This document shows positions 30,169-39,480 of a stretch of DNA of 64,000 nt, piece by piece. Source of the stretch: Maritalea mobilis (GTDB lineage: Bacteria; Pseudomonadota; Alphaproteobacteria; Rhizobiales; Devosiaceae). The stretch is taken from assembly GCF_004363175.1 (NCBI RefSeq), contig NZ_SNYR01000003.1, positions 129,001 to 193,000 of the forward strand. The letters run 5' to 3'. A program made the translations under genes and the position numbers. Below the pieces are notes generated by a model. That model saw nothing but the letters and a program-made list of their open reading frames with translations. It was not told the origin of the DNA and ran no database searches. The stretch's first letter is position 1; each line of letters opens with the position of its first letter.

Positions 30169-32352
30169 CTAGTAAAAGCTCATCGGGTCAATATCCACTT
30201 GCACCCGCAAATTTCCCGTCGGTTTTGGCCCTTCTGCCAACCAGAAACGCACATAGCCCGACAGGTCAAATTGTTTTTCACTCTGTATCAAAAGCCGCAC
30301 CCGATGACGGCCGCGCACCATCGCCACCGGCGCATCAGCCGGGCCAAACAATTTCAGCTTCGCATCGTCCGGCGCTTTGGGGGCAACAGTCGCCAAATGG
30401 CGGGCAAAGCCAAAGGCCACATCATGTTCATTGGCCGAAATGATCAATGCGGCCAATCGGCCAAAGGGCGGCAGCCCCACAATGCCCCGCGCTTTAATCT
30501 CATGCGCATAAAATGCTTCGCGGTCTCCGCGCACCAGCGCTTGCATCACCGCATGTTCCGGCACATAGGTTTGCAAAAAGGCGCGGCCCGATTTACCCGT
30601 CCGCCCCGCGCGGCCGGTAACTTGGGTTAAAAGCTGAAAGGTCTTTTCCGCTGCCCGCGGGTCACCATGGGCCAAGCCTAGATCTGCATCCAACACACCC
30701 ACCAAATTCAGTTTTGGAAAATGGTGCCCCTTGGCCACCAATTGCGTGCCGATGATCAGATCATAATCACCGCGACCAATTTCCTCGAATCGCGCCTTGG
30801 TCTGCGCCATCGTGCCCATATCAGAGGACAGGATCACGCGCCGCGCATCGGGAAAACGTTTCGCCGCCTCCTCAGCAATTCGTTCAATGCCCGGCCCGAT
30901 GGGCACCAGCGAATCGTCCGCCCCACATTTATGGCACTCTTTCGGCACCCCAATTTCATGCCCACAATGGTGGCAGGTCAACACGCCGCGGAAGCGATGC
31001 TCCACCAGCCAAGCGGAACAATCGGGACATTGATATTGATGCCCGCAGGAACGACACAATGTAAGCGGCGCATAACCTCGCCTATTGAGGAACAGCAAAG
31101 CCTGCTCACCCCGATCCAGCACCGAAAAGATTTCACGCGCCAATTTCGGCGCAATCCATTCGCCCTTTTCCGGCCCCTCTTCCCGCATATCGATGGCGGT
31201 AATGTCGGGCATTGCAGCTTCAGCAAACCGCCCCAACATTTTCACATGTTGATAGCGCCCTTGGTCCGCATTGTTTCGGCTTTCCACCGATGGCGTGGCG
31301 GAAGATAGAATCACATGACCCTTGGTGAGGTTCGCCCGCACCACCGCCATATCCCGCGCGTGATAATTCACGCGGTCCGACTGTTTGAACGCCCCATCAT
31401 GTTCTTCATCGATCACGATCAGGCCAAGGTCAGGAAACGGCAAAAACAATGCCGAGCGTGCGCCCACTAGTGCTTGCACTTTGCCCCGCGCTACGGCCCG
31501 CCACATGCGTGCCCGTTGCACCGGGGTCATATCGGAATGCCATTCACCCGGCCTTGCTCCAAAGCGTTTTTCAAACCGCTCGAGGAATGTATGGGTCAGT
31601 GCAATTTCCGGCAACAGGATCACGGCCTGCCGCCCCGCCTTCAAACAGGCTGCCACCGCCTCAAAGAAAACTTCGGTTTTACCGGAGCCGGTCACCCCGT
31701 CCAAAAGCGATACGCCAAATTGATGAAAACCATTCTCCGTAATGGCATCCACTGCCGCCCGCTGCTCTTCATTCAACTCCAACGGATTATGATCCGCATC
31801 CGGCGCGGTCACGATAGGGGGTGGCGGCACAAAATGCTGTTCCAGCACCCCCTGCTTCACCAAGCCTTCGATCACAGAAGGCGAAACACCACTTGCCCCT
31901 ACCAGCGCCGTCTTCCCCCATGAAAATCCATCTTCCATGGTCTCAATCACGCGCTGCCGTGCTGCCGTCATTCTCTCTGGGCGCATATCAGTCAATTGAT
32001 AAACCGTCACTGGCTTGTCTGGCTCAAAGGCTTCGGGCGAACGCAACACACCGCGCAACACCATGCCGGGTTGGGCAAGCGTATATTTCGCCACCCAATC
32101 CACCAATTGCATCAGCTCAACTGTAAGCGGCGGCGTATCAAACACCTGCTCAATATCGCGCAATCGATTGTGGGCCACCTTATCTTTCGGCTCGCCCCAC
32201 ACAACGCCCATCACTTTGCGCGGGCCAAGCGGCACCTGCACAATTGAACCGCGCTCCACCTGCATGTCGTGCGGCACACGATAGGAATAAGGGCCGTCCA
32301 CGGCCACACTCACCATCACCGCCACAATATCAGATGCAATTAATTGGCTCAC
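30169..32352 (-). CDS. priA: Primosomal protein N' (replication restart helicase PriA)
   Basis: A 727-residue superfamily 2 helicase that recognises stalled forks and reloads the replicative helicase. The N-terminal DNA-binding part has YSYRVPHDMQVERGSIVQVP. Walker A is GVTGSGKTEVF near residue 217, the DEAH-like box is IVIDEEHDGAFKQSD, and four CxxC pairs (CRSCGHQYQCPDC, CHHCG, CHKCG) form the zinc-binding insertion near residues 440-480. The GTG start has GGAG 5 nt upstream. Neighbourhood with xerC and atpHAGDC is common in rhizobia. Confidence 0.96.
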   Translation of the reverse strand: MSQLIASDIVAVMVSVAVDGPYSYRVPHDMQVERGSIVQVPLGPRKVMGVVWGEPKDKVAHNRLRDIEQVFDTPPLTVELMQLVDWVAKYTLAQPGMVLRGVLRSPEAFEPDKPVTVYQLTDMRPERMTAARQRVIETMEDGFSWGKTALVGASGVSPSVIEGLVKQGVLEQHFVPPPPIVTAPDADHNPLELNEEQRAAVDAITENGFHQFGVSLLDGVTGSGKTEVFFEAVAACLKAGRQAVILLPEIALTHTFLERFEKRFGARPGEWHSDMTPVQRARMWRAVARGKVQALVGARSALFLPFPDLGLIVIDEEHDGAFKQSDRVNYHARDMAVVRANLTKGHVILSSATPSVESRNNADQGRYQHVKMLGRFAEAAMPDITAIDMREEGPEKGEWIAPKLAREIFSVLDRGEQALLFLNRRGYAPLTLCRSCGHQYQCPDCSAWLVEHRFRGVLTCHHCGHEIGVPKECHKCGADDSLVPIGPGIERIAEEAAKRFPDARRVILSSDMGTMAQTKARFEEIGRGDYDLIIGTQLVAKGHHFPKLNLVGVLDADLGLAHGDPRAAEKTFQLLTQVTGRAGRTGKSGRAFLQTYVPEHAVMQALVRGDREAFYAHEIKARGIVGLPPFGRLAALIISANEHDVAFGFARHLATVAPKAPDDAKLKLFGPADAPVAMVRGRHRVRLLIQSEKQFDLSGYVRFWLAEGPKPTGNLRVQVDIDPMSFY

Positions 32353-32428
32353 AAGCGCTCCAAAAGATTCGTTTCGCCAAGGCTAGAAACTTTCGCCGCA
32401 AATGTCAGCCATATTTAGAGAATTGCGA

Positions 32429-32458
32429 AAGGCCGAACGGATTTAACCGCACGGCCTT
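32429..32458 (-). terminator. Possible weak terminator after the TenA-like gene
   Basis: A 7-bp inverted repeat, aaggccg (32429-32435) with cggcctt (32452-32458), is followed on the minus strand by only a short T stretch. It is located 45 nt past the stop at 32503. Confidence 0.4.
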
Positions 32459-32502
32459 ACAGATCAATATCTGGCGCAAACAATGCGCCCTCACATTACC
32501 AC

Positions 32503-33270
32503 TTAATTTGCTGGCTCAAATTCAGGCAATGGCGTGAGCCCGAGACTTGCCGGATCAGCAAATGCCGTGTTGGTGGCAGCACTGAAATTGGCATATTCAA
32601 AAAAGTTCGCCCAAGCGTAGATATTGTTGGCCAGTTTCTGATCAATCTGGCCCGGATTGGCCGCCATATATTCCACCAAAAAATTCCCCATCGCATAGGC
32701 ACCGCTAGGGTCATTATTACCTGTGATCCAGCCGCCATAAACATTCTGCGACGTTGGCGTATTCATCTGCGATGCCAGCCACGCCCAAAGATATTCGCAA
32801 GGCAGCATAACAATGATGGCATAAATGGGATCATATTTTGTCACCACATTATGCTCAAATTGGGAGTAAGCCTTAGTGATTTCTGGCGGGGAGATATCAG
32901 CCGCACTTGCCACATGCCATGTGTCGGGGAACGTAGCATTATATTTTTGATAGCCCGCAAACTTTTTCAGCAAAAAGGCCTGGAGTGCAGAACCCGCTGG
33001 CGCTTGACCCGCCGCATATTGATAATCATCCGCGCCATTATAGCAATAATAAGCATCCGCCACATTATAGCCGCCATAAACATTCGGATCTAACAATCCA
33101 CTATTGATGCCCTGCAAATAAGAAAGGTTCAAAGTGGCCTGCGCATTTTGCTGCACAATATTTTGATTCCACATCTCCCAAAACAATGAATTTGCGGGCG
33201 GTGGCGCTGTTGATAATGAAAAGTCTTTCGCCAGTTCAGCGATGTCACCAATCGATCTGTTATTTCTCAA
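32503..33270 (-). CDS. TenA/THI-4-like (haem oxygenase fold) protein
   Basis: A 255-residue, probably all-helical soluble protein. By-eye matches to TenA: YLQGINSGLLDPNVYGGYNV (TenA has a similar QGxxxGxLP...YxxQD), LPCEYLWAW (TenA LPCxWxY, with the catalytic Cys kept), YGGWI, and an acidic FFEYANF in the last helix. The Tyr four residues after the Cys appears to be Trp and the Tyr after WI is missing, so classical thiaminase II activity is doubtful. The region before the Cys is rich in Tyr, Asn and Ala. The TTG at 33270 is preferred (GAGGA 8 nt upstream); a TTG at 33285 is also open. No thiamine gene is nearby. Confidence 0.6.
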   Translation of the reverse strand: MRNNRSIGDIAELAKDFSLSTAPPPANSLFWEMWNQNIVQQNAQATLNLSYLQGINSGLLDPNVYGGYNVADAYYCYNGADDYQYAAGQAPAGSALQAFLLKKFAGYQKYNATFPDTWHVASAADISPPEITKAYSQFEHNVVTKYDPIYAIIVMLPCEYLWAWLASQMNTPTSQNVYGGWITGNNDPSGAYAMGNFLVEYMAANPGQIDQKLANNIYAWANFFEYANFSAATNTAFADPASLGLTPLPEFEPAN

Positions 33271-33538
33271 AACAAATATCCTCAATCTAAATTTAAAAAA
33301 TCAATATTTCAGCCGTAATGCGGCTATCTTGGCGCGCAAGTTTGGCGGTATATAGGTCGTAATAAAACCCATCACGCTGGCCAAATACGGCCATATGAGA
33401 TTGAACCAGAGCATTCCGTGCCAACCAACAATTCATTGCCGATGCGGTTAAGAAACAGTTTGGCAACTGCGCAGCCTATTTGCGCTTTGGTAAGCGATCG
33501 GTGCTATAATTTGGCCAGAAACCGGATTAGGCAAATTG
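33271..33538. promoter_or_regulatory. Divergent intergenic region, TenA-like gene / xerC
   Basis: This 268-nt stretch separates two divergent genes and so should hold both promoters. I see no ORF, RNA gene or convincing operator in it. A TAGG 8 nt before the ATG at 33539 serves xerC, and GAGGA serves the minus-strand TTG at 33270. Confidence 0.35.
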
Positions 33539-34468
33539 ATGGCGTTTGAAACCACACATTCAAAAGAAGTTGGCAAGTGGCGTACCATGTGGCTCGATGA
33601 GCTTGGTTCCTTGCGCCGTTTGTCAGAGCAAACCTTGATTGCTTACGACCACGATTTGGAGCAATTGTTTCAATTCCTCGTCGGCCATTTTGGCGAACCT
33701 GTACAAACCAAACATTTGCGCGACATGACGCCAACGGATTGGCGCGCTTTTTTGGCCCACAAGCGCAGCAATGGCGCCAAAAACCGCTCCATTGCTCGCA
33801 GCCTTTCTGCGCTGAAAAGCTTCTACAAGTTTTTGGCAAAAGAAGGCTGGGCGACACCAGATAGCTTAAACGCCATTCGCGCGCCAAAAAAAGATCAGTC
33901 CCTGCCCAAAGCCCTGACCGCGATTGATGCAAAACGCCTGATTGAAGATGGCGACATTTTAGATGAAGAACCGTGGATCGCCGCGCGAGACATTGCGGTA
34001 ATGGCCCTTTGCTATGGCGGCGGGTTGCGGATTGCCGAAGCCTTGTCGCTCACCCCGTCTGATATTGAAGGCAAAGACGGTTTGCGCATCACCGGCAAGG
34101 GCGGCAAGGTTCGCATGGTACCGATGATCAAAGCCATCCATGACGCCATTGAAGATTATTGCAGCAAATGCCCATACAGCCCTGGCCCGAAAGACGCACT
34201 GTTTCGCGGCGCTCGCGGCGGCCCTTTGCGCGCCCGATTGGTGCAACTGAAAATGCAAAAGCTGCGCGCCGCCTTTGGCCTACCAGCCAGTGCAACGCCC
34301 CACGCGTTGCGCCATTCCTTCGCCACCCATCTGCTGGGCGCTGGCGGCGATCTTCGCGCCATTCAAGAATTGCTGGGCCACGCATCCCTGTCGACAACAC
34401 AAATCTACACTAAGGTCGATAGCGCCTATCTGATGGAAGCCTATTTAAAAGCCCATCCCCGCTCCTAA
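33539..34468 (+). CDS. xerC: Tyrosine recombinase XerC
   Basis: A 309-residue site-specific recombinase that resolves chromosome dimers at dif together with XerD. An N-terminal core-binding domain (LSEQTLIAYDHDLEQLFQFL) is followed by a catalytic domain with all active residues visible: Arg in GGGLRIAEAL, Lys in GKGGKVRMVP, HALRHSFATHLL (His-x-x-Arg), LLGHASLSTTQIYT (His and nucleophilic Tyr). The ATG at 33539 is preferred over the preceding TTG. XerC rather than XerD is inferred from its place beside priA; nothing suggests a mobile integrase. Confidence 0.88.
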   Translation: MAFETTHSKEVGKWRTMWLDELGSLRRLSEQTLIAYDHDLEQLFQFLVGHFGEPVQTKHLRDMTPTDWRAFLAHKRSNGAKNRSIARSLSALKSFYKFLAKEGWATPDSLNAIRAPKKDQSLPKALTAIDAKRLIEDGDILDEEPWIAARDIAVMALCYGGGLRIAEALSLTPSDIEGKDGLRITGKGGKVRMVPMIKAIHDAIEDYCSKCPYSPGPKDALFRGARGGPLRARLVQLKMQKLRAAFGLPASATPHALRHSFATHLLGAGGDLRAIQELLGHASLSTTQIYTKVDSAYLMEAYLKAHPRS

Positions 34469-34592
34469 CGAACTGCAATTAACTGGACGGTGCACCATAA
34501 ACCCGACTTGCCTCAGCGCCGCGAGAGGCATTTACTTCACGGGTTAAATCTGTTGTGATCGTAACAGCACATCCAGCCAAGGTTTGTCCCCC

Positions 34593-35558
34593 ATGTCCAC
34601 ATCTGCCGCGCCCAATCGCTTGTTGGGCTATTTTATTGGTGCTTTAGGCGCCAGCTTCTTTTCCACCAAAGGCATTGTGATTAAGCTCGCCCTTTTGGAA
34701 AATGTGGATGCGGTGACCACCCTCACCTGGCGGATGATCATTGCGGTGCCCTTTTTCGCAGTGATTGGCTATTTCGGCTATCGCAAGCAAAAAGCCGCCA
34801 ATGGCGGCAAGTCGGTTCTGAACTGGCGCACCACCGCAAAAATTTGCACGGTCGGTCTCATCGGCTATTATGTCGCCTCCTATCTGGATTTTGCGGGCCT
34901 CAATTATATTTCCGCCCAATTTGATCGGCTGATTCTGCTCACCTACCCCATCTTTGTGGTGGTCATTGGTGCCCTTTGGCAGCGCCGCAAAATCAGCGCC
35001 GCCGCCATGATCGCCTTGGGCGTTTCCTATGGCGGCCTGGCGATCATCTTTGCGCATGATATCCAGCTTGAAGGGCAAAACACGGTGATCGGCGCATTGC
35101 TGGTGCTGGGCGCCGCGTTGGCCTTTGCTATTTATCAGCTGCTGGCCAAGCCATTGATTGACCAAGTGGGCGCACGCCTCTTCACCTCCATCGCCATGAG
35201 CGCCGCTGGCGGCATGGTGATCATTCATTTCCTTGCCACCCACGAATTTGCTGATCTCATCCTGTCGCAAAAGGCCATGTGGCTGATGCTGGCCATCGGC
35301 ACCATTTCAACCGTCGCACCTGCCTATTTGATCGCCATTTCCATTGGTATGGTGGGGCCGGAACCAACTGCGGTGCTCGGCAATGTGTCCACCATTGTCA
35401 CCATCGTGCTCGCCATCACCATTTTGGGCGAACCCTTTTCGCTTTATCACGGCTTTGGCGCGGCGCTTGTTTTGTGCGGCGTGCTGCTGTTCACCCATAT
35501 GGACCATCGCGCACAAAAACTGCCCGCTGGCGCAGCGCAACTCAAAAAACAGCCATAA
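34593..35558 (+). CDS. DMT superfamily (EamA-type) transporter
   Basis: A 321-residue inner-membrane protein with ten hydrophobic segments in two EamA repeats. Family features include GALGASFFSTKGIVIKLAL at the start of repeat 1, TLTWRMIIAVPFF, and GMVGPEPTAVLGNVSTIVTI with LGEPFSLYHGFGAALVLCGV in repeat 2. Such proteins usually export metabolites or amino acids; the substrate cannot be read from sequence. The start is set at the ATG at 34593, with AAGG 10 nt upstream, instead of an open TTG three codons before it. It is followed by the TraB-type gene after 45 nt on the same strand. Confidence 0.86.
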   Translation: MSTSAAPNRLLGYFIGALGASFFSTKGIVIKLALLENVDAVTTLTWRMIIAVPFFAVIGYFGYRKQKAANGGKSVLNWRTTAKICTVGLIGYYVASYLDFAGLNYISAQFDRLILLTYPIFVVVIGALWQRRKISAAAMIALGVSYGGLAIIFAHDIQLEGQNTVIGALLVLGAALAFAIYQLLAKPLIDQVGARLFTSIAMSAAGGMVIIHFLATHEFADLILSQKAMWLMLAIGTISTVAPAYLIAISIGMVGPEPTAVLGNVSTIVTIVLAITILGEPFSLYHGFGAALVLCGVLLFTHMDHRAQKLPAGAAQLKKQP

Positions 35559-35603
35559 TGTAAATCCATTCTGCCCGTTCATTGCTCAAACAAAGTTGAA
35601 ATT

Positions 35604-36611
35604 ATGAAAAAGATTATTCTTACCAGCCTGTTGTTCAGCATTTCCGCCAGCGTCAGCTATGCCGCTTGCGACACGAGAAATCTGGTGGCGGAGTTGCAAC
35701 AAAACGACCCAGCCACATATGACGCTTTGAAAGCAGAGGCCGATCAATATGCCAACTCAGAAGGTCTGTTCTGGGAAGTCTATCACGAAGATATGCCTTT
35801 CAAATCATATGTATTTGGCACGCTGCACAAAGCCGACCCTCGCGTTTTGAACCTGCCCGCCAATGTGCAAGCCGCGTTGGAAAGTGCTGACGTGGTGGCG
35901 GTCGAAATTGAAAATGCCGACGACCCAAGCGCCGTTGGCGCCGTAATTGGCAAAAGCCCGCAACTGATCCTGCAACCTCAAGGCGAAAGCCTGGCTGACG
36001 ATCTGTCGTCAGAAACAGTTGCCGCTGTTGATGCTTATTTGAACGAGTTGGGCATGGACTTTGATATGCTCGCGCCGCTCCAACCTTGGATTGGGGCGTC
36101 CAGCCTTTCTTTCACCAAGTGCGATATGGAATGGGGCGGCCCCACCGCACAGGTTTTGGATGCACGTTTAATCGAATTGGCCAAATCGAAAGACATTCCC
36201 GTCGTCAGCTTGGAAACCATTGAGAGCCAGCTTGAAGCCATCTCATCCATCAATGAGCAAATGTTTATCCGCTCTATCGAAGATGTCGCCCGCCTTTATG
36301 AAGAAGGCATTTATGATGCCGTGCTGCAAACCATGAATGAGCTTTATCTCAAAGAACAGATCGGCATGATCATCCCGGTGCAATTGCACTATACCAGCCA
36401 GTATGAAGGCCAAGATGATGATTGGGCGGAGTTCCAAGAAGCCTTGCTGGATGCCCGAAATGAATTGATGGTCGAAAATGCCGGTCAGCTGATGGACGAA
36501 CAATCCACCTTCGTCGCGGTCGGTGCCCTGCACCTCATCGGCGACACGGGCCTGATTGAAGGCCTCCGCAATTACGGCTTCGGCGTCCGTCGCATTCCAT
36601 TGGAGCGTTAG
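35604..36611 (+). CDS. TraB/GumN family exported protein
   Basis: A 335-residue protein with a signal peptide (KKIILTSLLFSISASVSYA, cleavage near residue 20), so it acts in the periplasm. The TraB/GumN/TIKI fold is marked by two conserved GxxH boxes: VFGTLHKADPRV near residue 72 and VGALHLIGDTGLIEGL near residue 310, plus acidic residues in VAVEIEN. TIKI members are metal-dependent proteases in animals; the bacterial role is largely unknown, so no function is assigned. Followed after 5 nt by a methyltransferase gene, probably co-transcribed. Confidence 0.82.
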   Translation: MKKIILTSLLFSISASVSYAACDTRNLVAELQQNDPATYDALKAEADQYANSEGLFWEVYHEDMPFKSYVFGTLHKADPRVLNLPANVQAALESADVVAVEIENADDPSAVGAVIGKSPQLILQPQGESLADDLSSETVAAVDAYLNELGMDFDMLAPLQPWIGASSLSFTKCDMEWGGPTAQVLDARLIELAKSKDIPVVSLETIESQLEAISSINEQMFIRSIEDVARLYEEGIYDAVLQTMNELYLKEQIGMIIPVQLHYTSQYEGQDDDWAEFQEALLDARNELMVENAGQLMDEQSTFVAVGALHLIGDTGLIEGLRNYGFGVRRIPLER

Positions 36612-36616
36612 GCAAA

Positions 36617-37246
36617 TTGTCAAAAAGCTGGGACCGACAAGCACTAGACAGTTTGGCAGCCGCCACGACGGAAATTTATGAGCGCAACGCTGCCAAATTT
36701 GTCGCGCAACGCCCTCAAGAACCTATTGAAGCAAAATGGCTGGATCGCTTCTTGGTGTTGCTACCCGCCACACCCGATATTTTAGATCTAGGCTGCGGCG
36801 CTGGGCTGCCCATCGCAACCTATCTGACGCGAAAAGGCGCAAATATTGTTGGCATTGATGCCAGCCCGACGATGATAGACATGGCCCGCAAAAATCTGCA
36901 TGACGCCAGTTTGCACCTCGCAGATATGCGGACCTTTGAAACTGAGCAAATGTTTGACGGTATTGTGGGATGGAACAGTTTTTTCCATCTCACCAAAAGT
37001 GAGCAGCGCGAGCTTCTCCCCAAATTAGCTAGCCGCCTAAGGCCAAATGGCGCCTTACTCCTCACCGTTGGCCCTGTCGACGACGAAGTGGTTGGTCAGG
37101 TCGGTGACGATGCCATATATCACGCCAGCCTTTCACCGAAAGAATATGAAGAGCGCCTTGCCGCCTGCGGCATGTCCATCGCAAATTTTGTGCCCGAAGA
37201 TCCCGATTGCTATCAAATGACGATATTGCTGGCGCAGAAAAACTAA
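36617..37246 (+). CDS. Class I SAM-dependent methyltransferase
   Basis: A 209-residue cytoplasmic methyltransferase. Motif I is ILDLGCGAGLP near residue 55, the ribose-binding acidic residue lies in VGIDASPTMIDMA, and LRPNGALLLTVGPVDDE follows near residue 140. The ORF starts with TTG at 36617, five nt after the preceding stop, with TTAGG just upstream; no better ATG exists before motif I. Substrate unknown. It ends at a bidirectional terminator shared with lpdA. Confidence 0.8.
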   Translation: MSKSWDRQALDSLAAATTEIYERNAAKFVAQRPQEPIEAKWLDRFLVLLPATPDILDLGCGAGLPIATYLTRKGANIVGIDASPTMIDMARKNLHDASLHLADMRTFETEQMFDGIVGWNSFFHLTKSEQRELLPKLASRLRPNGALLLTVGPVDDEVVGQVGDDAIYHASLSPKEYEERLAACGMSIANFVPEDPDCYQMTILLAQKN

Positions 37247-37250
37247 ATAA

Positions 37251-37277
37251 AAATGCCGGGTCAAAAACCCGGCATTT
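37251..37277. terminator. Bidirectional terminator between methyltransferase gene and lpdA
   Basis: A perfect 11-bp stem (37251-37261 with 37267-37277) has a CAAAA loop, flanked by A and T runs. It can end transcription of both convergent genes. Confidence 0.92.
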
Positions 37278-37301
37278 CCAAATTCAACACTGCGGCGCAG
37301 C

Positions 37302-38708
37302 TTACATATGAATGGTGCCATCACCACAGCCGAGGGCGGCTTCGCGCACAGCCTCAGACATGGTCGGGTGAGCATGGCAAGTCCGTGCCAAATCTTCGGC
37401 TGAACCACCAAATTCCATCAACACAGCGAGCTCGTGGATCATCTCGCCAGCGCCTTTGCCCACAATATGAGCACCCAGAACACGGTCTGTGTTTTTGTCA
37501 GCAATGATTTTCACTAAGCCATCAGTTGACAACATGGCTTTCGCCCGGCCATTGGCGGTGAATTGGAATTTCCCGATTTTATAGTCGATGCCCGCATCTT
37601 TGACTTCTTCTTCGGTTTTGCCGACAGAAGCCACTTCTGGGCTGGTGTACACAACGCCAGGGATTACGTCATAATTCACATGACCAGCTTGACCTGCCAA
37701 AATTTCAGCAATGGCTACGCCTTCATCTTCGGCTTTGTGTGCCAACATTGGGCCAACAACCACGTCACCAATGGCATAAATGCCGTCTACATTGGTTTTG
37801 TAATGATTGTCGATTTTCACGCGGCGGCGTTCATCCAGCTCAACACCAGCTTCTTCAAGGCCAAGGCCTTCAGTGTAAGGCGTACGGCCAATTGCCACCA
37901 ACACCACATCAGCGTCCAACTCTTCAGCATCGCCGCCAGCAGCAGGCTCAACAGTCACTTTCAAGCTGTCGCCTGATTTGTCCACATTGGTCACTTTGGT
38001 GGAAAGCTTGAATTTGAAGCCCTGCTTTTTCAATGTGCGTTGGAAGTTTTTCGCCACTTCCCCGTCCATACCTGGCAAAATGCGGTCCAAAAATTCAACC
38101 ACAGTCACTTCTGCGCCCAAACGTGACCAAACAGAGCCAAGCTCAAGGCCAATCACGCCCGCGCCCACAACGATCATTTTTTCTGGCACAGTTTCAAGAT
38201 CAAGCGCACCCGTTGAGGTCACGACGCGCTTTTCATCAATCTCAATGCCCGGTAAGTTCGCTGAATCTGAACCGGTCGCAATAACAATGTTTTTGCTTTC
38301 GATTGTTTGGGTAGACCCATCATCTGCAGTCACTTTCACCTTGCCCGGTGCTTCAATGCTGCCCCAACCATGGAAAGGTGTGATTTTGTTCTTTTTAAAC
38401 AAAAACTCGATGCCAGACGTGTTGCTTTTCACAGTGTCGTCTTTGTGCTTCAGCATCCCAGCCAAATCAACATTCAAGCCTTCAACCGCAATGCCCAATT
38501 TCGAAAAGTTGTGGCCAGCTTCTTCATAAAGCTCAGAGGCGTGCAACAAAGCTTTTGAAGGGATACACCCGATGTTCAAGCAGGTGCCGCCATGGGTTTC
38601 GCGTTTTTCAACAACCGCAACCTTCAGCCCCAATTGCGCTGCGCGAATGGCACAAACATAGCCGCCAGGGCCGGTGCCGATAATGGTGAGATCAAATTGT
38701 TCTGACAT
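37302..38708 (-). CDS. lpdA: Dihydrolipoyl dehydrogenase (E3)
   Basis: A 468-residue flavoprotein that reoxidises dihydrolipoamide of 2-oxo acid dehydrogenase complexes, passing electrons to NAD+. FAD-binding [17 protein letters not shown] is at the N-terminus, the redox disulfide in [13 protein letters not shown] near residue 41, NAD-binding [13 protein letters not shown] near residue 183, and the catalytic HAHPTMSE near residue 446. It is last in the 2-oxoglutarate dehydrogenase block, after a LysE-type gene, which suggests E3 for OdhA/OdhB. Confidence 0.97.
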   Translation of the reverse strand: MSEQFDLTIIGTGPGGYVCAIRAAQLGLKVAVVEKRETHGGTCLNIGCIPSKALLHASELYEEAGHNFSKLGIAVEGLNVDLAGMLKHKDDTVKSNTSGIEFLFKKNKITPFHGWGSIEAPGKVKVTADDGSTQTIESKNIVIATGSDSANLPGIEIDEKRVVTSTGALDLETVPEKMIVVGAGVIGLELGSVWSRLGAEVTVVEFLDRILPGMDGEVAKNFQRTLKKQGFKFKLSTKVTNVDKSGDSLKVTVEPAAGGDAEELDADVVLVAIGRTPYTEGLGLEEAGVELDERRRVKIDNHYKTNVDGIYAIGDVVVGPMLAHKAEDEGVAIAEILAGQAGHVNYDVIPGVVYTSPEVASVGKTEEEVKDAGIDYKIGKFQFTANGRAKAMLSTDGLVKIIADKNTDRVLGAHIVGKGAGEMIHELAVLMEFGGSAEDLARTCHAHPTMSEAVREAALGCGDGTIHM

Positions 38709-38765
38709 AAATGCCTCTCTTATTTTAAACCCTGTTGGAGGCGATCTTGCTCGCCTTCTTCATTC

Positions 38766-39398
38766 CTACCGTTGGGTCAGGGCCACCTTCGCGGCCATGC
38801 CAATCAAAACCATGCCCGTGGCGCGGTTAAACCATTTGCCCATGGCATAAAATCCGGCCCGCACCTTCGGGGTGGTGAAAAAAATCGCAACCAGCGAAAA
38901 CCAGCTGAACAACACAAAGGCCATTGCCCCCACATAGCTAAATTGAATGTGGATCGGGGTAGATAGGCTCACCAATGTGGTGAACACCGATACGAAAAAG
39001 ATCGTGGCCTTCGGGTTCAGCAAATTGGTCAAAAAGCCAATGCCGAAACTTTTAAAGATGCTCTGGCTCGCATCAATATGAGATACATCCATTTTGGCTG
39101 GTTCTGGTGCCGGCGCACGTAACGATTGGATGCCCAAATAAAGCAAATAGGCCGCGCCCAAAAACCGGATAATGTTAAAGGCCAAGATCGATTGGGAGAT
39201 GATCAACCCGACGCCCAAAATGGTGTAAGTGGCGTGCACAAACACAGCCATGGCAATGCCTAAGCTGGTGAAAATGCCTGCCTTGCGGCCATTGGCGATG
39301 GATTGACGCAGCACCATGGTGAAATCAATGCCTGGCATAATAGCAGCCAAGCCAAAAACGGCCATAAGCCCCAAAAATTCTACCCAATAGGCCTGCAT
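38766..39398 (-). CDS. LysE family translocator
   Basis: A 210-residue inner-membrane protein with about six hydrophobic segments. The LysE/RhtB signature is present near the N-terminus (IMPGIDFTMVLRQSIANGRK), as well as GLGFLTNLLNPKA-like GIGFLTNLLNPKATIFFVS near residue 120. These proteins export amino acids or derivatives. It lies between odhB and lpdA on the same strand but behind the odhB terminator, so it may start a separate transcript with lpdA. No functional link to the dehydrogenase complex is evident. Confidence 0.88.
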   Translation of the reverse strand: MQAYWVEFLGLMAVFGLAAIMPGIDFTMVLRQSIANGRKAGIFTSLGIAMAVFVHATYTILGVGLIISQSILAFNIIRFLGAAYLLYLGIQSLRAPAPEPAKMDVSHIDASQSIFKSFGIGFLTNLLNPKATIFFVSVFTTLVSLSTPIHIQFSYVGAMAFVLFSWFSLVAIFFTTPKVRAGFYAMGKWFNRATGMVLIGMAAKVALTQR

Positions 39399-39440
39399 TG
39401 CGACGCGTCCCTAAAACTGCGTTTTGCCAACGCTTATTTA

Positions 39441-39473
39441 AAAAAGAGGCGCCATCAGCAGATCGCGCCTCTT
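39441..39473 (-). terminator. Rho-independent terminator after odhB
   Basis: A 9-bp stem, aagaggcgc (39444-39452) with gcgcctctt (39465-39473), is followed on the minus strand by TTTTTAAAT. It lies 8 nt past the odhB stop and would separate odhB from the LysE and lpdA genes. Confidence 0.85.
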
Positions 39474-39480
39474 CAATTAA

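Noticed and set aside
32244-32537. Plus-strand frame across the priA start and the gap before the TenA-like gene
   Set aside because: No recognisable domain, no ribosome-binding site, and it overlaps two better-supported genes.
33539-34468. Tyrosine recombinase as sign of an integrated mobile element
   Set aside because: It has XerC features and lies beside priA; no att-like repeats, tRNA or cargo genes are near.
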